The position numbers and the translations under genes are program-made. Below, piece after piece: positions 62,751 to 64,000 of a stretch of 64,000 nt of DNA (its first letter is position 1; every line of letters begins with the position of its first letter). Origin of the DNA: Nocardiopsis sp. MG754419 (GTDB taxonomy: Bacteria > Actinomycetota > Actinomycetes > Streptosporangiales > Streptosporangiaceae); contig NZ_QOCZ01000007.1 in assembly GCF_018207095.1 (NCBI RefSeq), forward strand, positions 1 through 64,000, written 5' to 3'. Under the pieces are notes generated by a model that was given only the letters and a program-made list of their open reading frames with translations, was not told the DNA's origin and ran no database searches.

Positions 62751-64000
62751 ATGACCGCATCGGTCTCGCCCGCTCCCCCGACCATCGCCGACCTGGTCGG
62801 GCGTACGCTCGCCCAACTCGGCGCGGGACACGTCTTCGGGGTGGTGGGCAGCGGAAACTTCCACGTCACGAACGCGCTGCGCCGACACGGTGTGCCGTTC
62901 ACCGCCGCCCGGCACGAGGGCGGAGCCGCGGTGATGGCGGACGCCTACGCGCGGATGGCCGACCGGCTCGGTGTACTCACCCTCCACCAGGGGTGTGGGC
63001 TCACCAACGCGCTGACGGGGATCACCGAGGCCGCCAAGAGTCGCACGCCGTTGCTGATCCTGGCCGCCGACACCGCACCGGCGGCGGTCCTGTCCAACTT
63101 CGCGGTGGACCAGGACGCCTTGGCCCGCGCCGTCGGTGCGGTGGCCGAACGCGTGCACTCGGCGGACTCGGCCGTCGCCGACACGGTGCGGGCCTTCCGC
63201 ACGGCCGTGCACGAGCGCCGCACGGTGGTGCTCAACCTGCCCTTGGACGTGCAGGCGCAGCCGATTCCGGAGGGCACCCCGGAGACCGTGCCCGCCCCAC
63301 CGTCACCGGTCTCGGTGCGACCGGCGGCGGAGTCGGTGGCCTCGATGGTCGCGCTGCTGCGCTCCGCCGAACGTCCGGTGTTCGTGGCCGGTCGGGGCGC
63401 CCGGGCGGCCGGACCGCAGATCGCCGCCCTGGCGGCGCACACGGGCGCGCTCCTGGCGACGTCGGCGGTGGCGTCGGGGCTGTTCGAGGGCGAGGAGTTC
63501 GTGCTCGGGATCTCCGGCGGGTTCGCCTCTCCGATGGCGGCCGAGCTCATCGCCGGGGCCGACCTGGTGGTGGGCTGGGGATGCGCGTTGAACATGTGGA
63601 CGATGCGGCACGGCAGGCTCATCGCGCCGGGCACCCGGGTGGTCCAGGTGGACGTGGAGTCCTCCGCCCTGGGCGCGCACCGGGCCATCGACCTCGGGGT
63701 CCTCGGAGACGCCGCCGCGACCGCGCGGGACGCACTGACCGTGCTGCGCGACACCCGGTCCGAGCGGGCCACGAAGCTGCGCACCCCGGACGTGGCGAAG
63801 CGCATCGCCGGTGAGGCCCGGTGGAAGGACGTGCCGTTCGAGGACCGGTCCACCGACGACCGCATCGATCCGCGGTCGCTGACCCTCGAACTCGACCGCA
63901 TTCTTCCCCGAGAGCGGGTGGTAGCGGTCGATTCGGGCAACTTCATGGGCTACCCCTCCGCCTACCTGTCGGTACCGGACGCGTTCGGGTTCTGTTTCAC
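62751..64000 (+). CDS. Thiamine-diphosphate-dependent enzyme (acetolactate synthase-like), truncated
   Basis: The first 416 residues of a TPP enzyme that continues past the right edge. The N-terminal Pyr domain has GVVGSGNFHVTNAL and the catalytic Glu56 in RHEGGAAV. The middle NAD/FAD-like domain has VFVAGRGARAAG, and the PP domain begins near VVAVDSGNFMGYPSAYL. The motif RHEGG, not RHEQG, points to a decarboxylase or ligase rather than a true acetolactate synthase. The ATG has GAGGAA upstream. Confidence 0.9.
   Translation, partial: MTASVSPAPPTIADLVGRTLAQLGAGHVFGVVGSGNFHVTNALRRHGVPFTAARHEGGAAVMADAYARMADRLGVLTLHQGCGLTNALTGITEAAKSRTPLLILAADTAPAAVLSNFAVDQDALARAVGAVAERVHSADSAVADTVRAFRTAVHERRTVVLNLPLDVQAQPIPEGTPETVPAPPSPVSVRPAAESVASMVALLRSAERPVFVAGRGARAAGPQIAALAAHTGALLATSAVASGLFEGEEFVLGISGGFASPMAAELIAGADLVVGWGCALNMWTMRHGRLIAPGTRVVQVDVESSALGAHRAIDLGVLGDAAATARDALTVLRDTRSERATKLRTPDVAKRIAGEARWKDVPFEDRSTDDRIDPRSLTLELDRILPRERVVAVDSGNFMGYPSAYLSVPDAFGFCF

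Overview
The window is high-GC, densely packed actinobacterial DNA with frequent GTG/TTG starts, 4-bp stop/start overlaps and MsiK-style sugar ABC operons that lack their own ATPase. A desferrioxamine operon behind an iron box, an F420/deazaflavin-type oxidoreductase, an actinobacterial SOS box and DUF574 and MmyB-type genes all fit. The gene set and style suggest Nocardiopsis or a close relative; this is inference, as no rRNA or other phylogenetic marker is present. I recognised no tRNA, rRNA, intact insertion sequence or CRISPR array.

Left part (1-12.8 kb). queD and queE of the preQ0/queuosine pathway sit at the edge. They are followed by an uncharacterised minus-strand biosynthetic island (about 3.0-10.7 kb) bracketed by two XRE-type regulators, one carrying a STAND/NB-ARC ATPase. 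In transcription order it holds a possible small peptide ORF with an in-frame repeat, a pol-beta-fold nucleotidyltransferase, a thioester-reductase-like NAD(P) protein, an acyl-CoA-dehydrogenase-fold flavoprotein without the usual catalytic Glu, a class III aminotransferase, an unknown protein, an SRPBCC cyclase-like protein and an ABC-2 exporter. No PKS or NRPS is present. This is the best candidate for an undescribed system.

Middle-left (13-30 kb). A membrane/beta-propeller protein, SDR, MmyB-type regulator, small FMN/F420 proteins and a 2-hydroxyacid dehydrogenase (GlcD-GlcF fusion) follow. Beside the dehydrogenase are a GntR repressor with a palindromic operator and a TRAP permease reduced to its two ends by deletion. 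Then come a LexA-box-driven DnaE2-type polymerase without imuB nearby and a tandem universal stress protein.

Middle (30-45 kb). An iron-box-controlled desABCD operon for desferrioxamine is followed by an ArsR/old-yellow-enzyme divergent pair with clear operators, a frameshifted grpB, a Rdx protein, a rifampin-phosphotransferase-like protein, a TetR/SDR divergent pair, an HSL-family esterase and a DUF574 methyltransferase.

Right part (45-64 kb). Pyruvate carboxylase, a PIG-L deacetylase, a MATE-like exporter, a sirtuin and an FAD monooxygenase come first. They are followed by a Zur-box-controlled COG0523 protein with a degenerate P-loop, a LacI-controlled sugar ABC transporter, a MerR/CPBP-protease divergent pair, and a cyclase plus thiamine-diphosphate enzyme operon cut by the right edge. 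Several convergent gene pairs are separated by long perfect hairpins.
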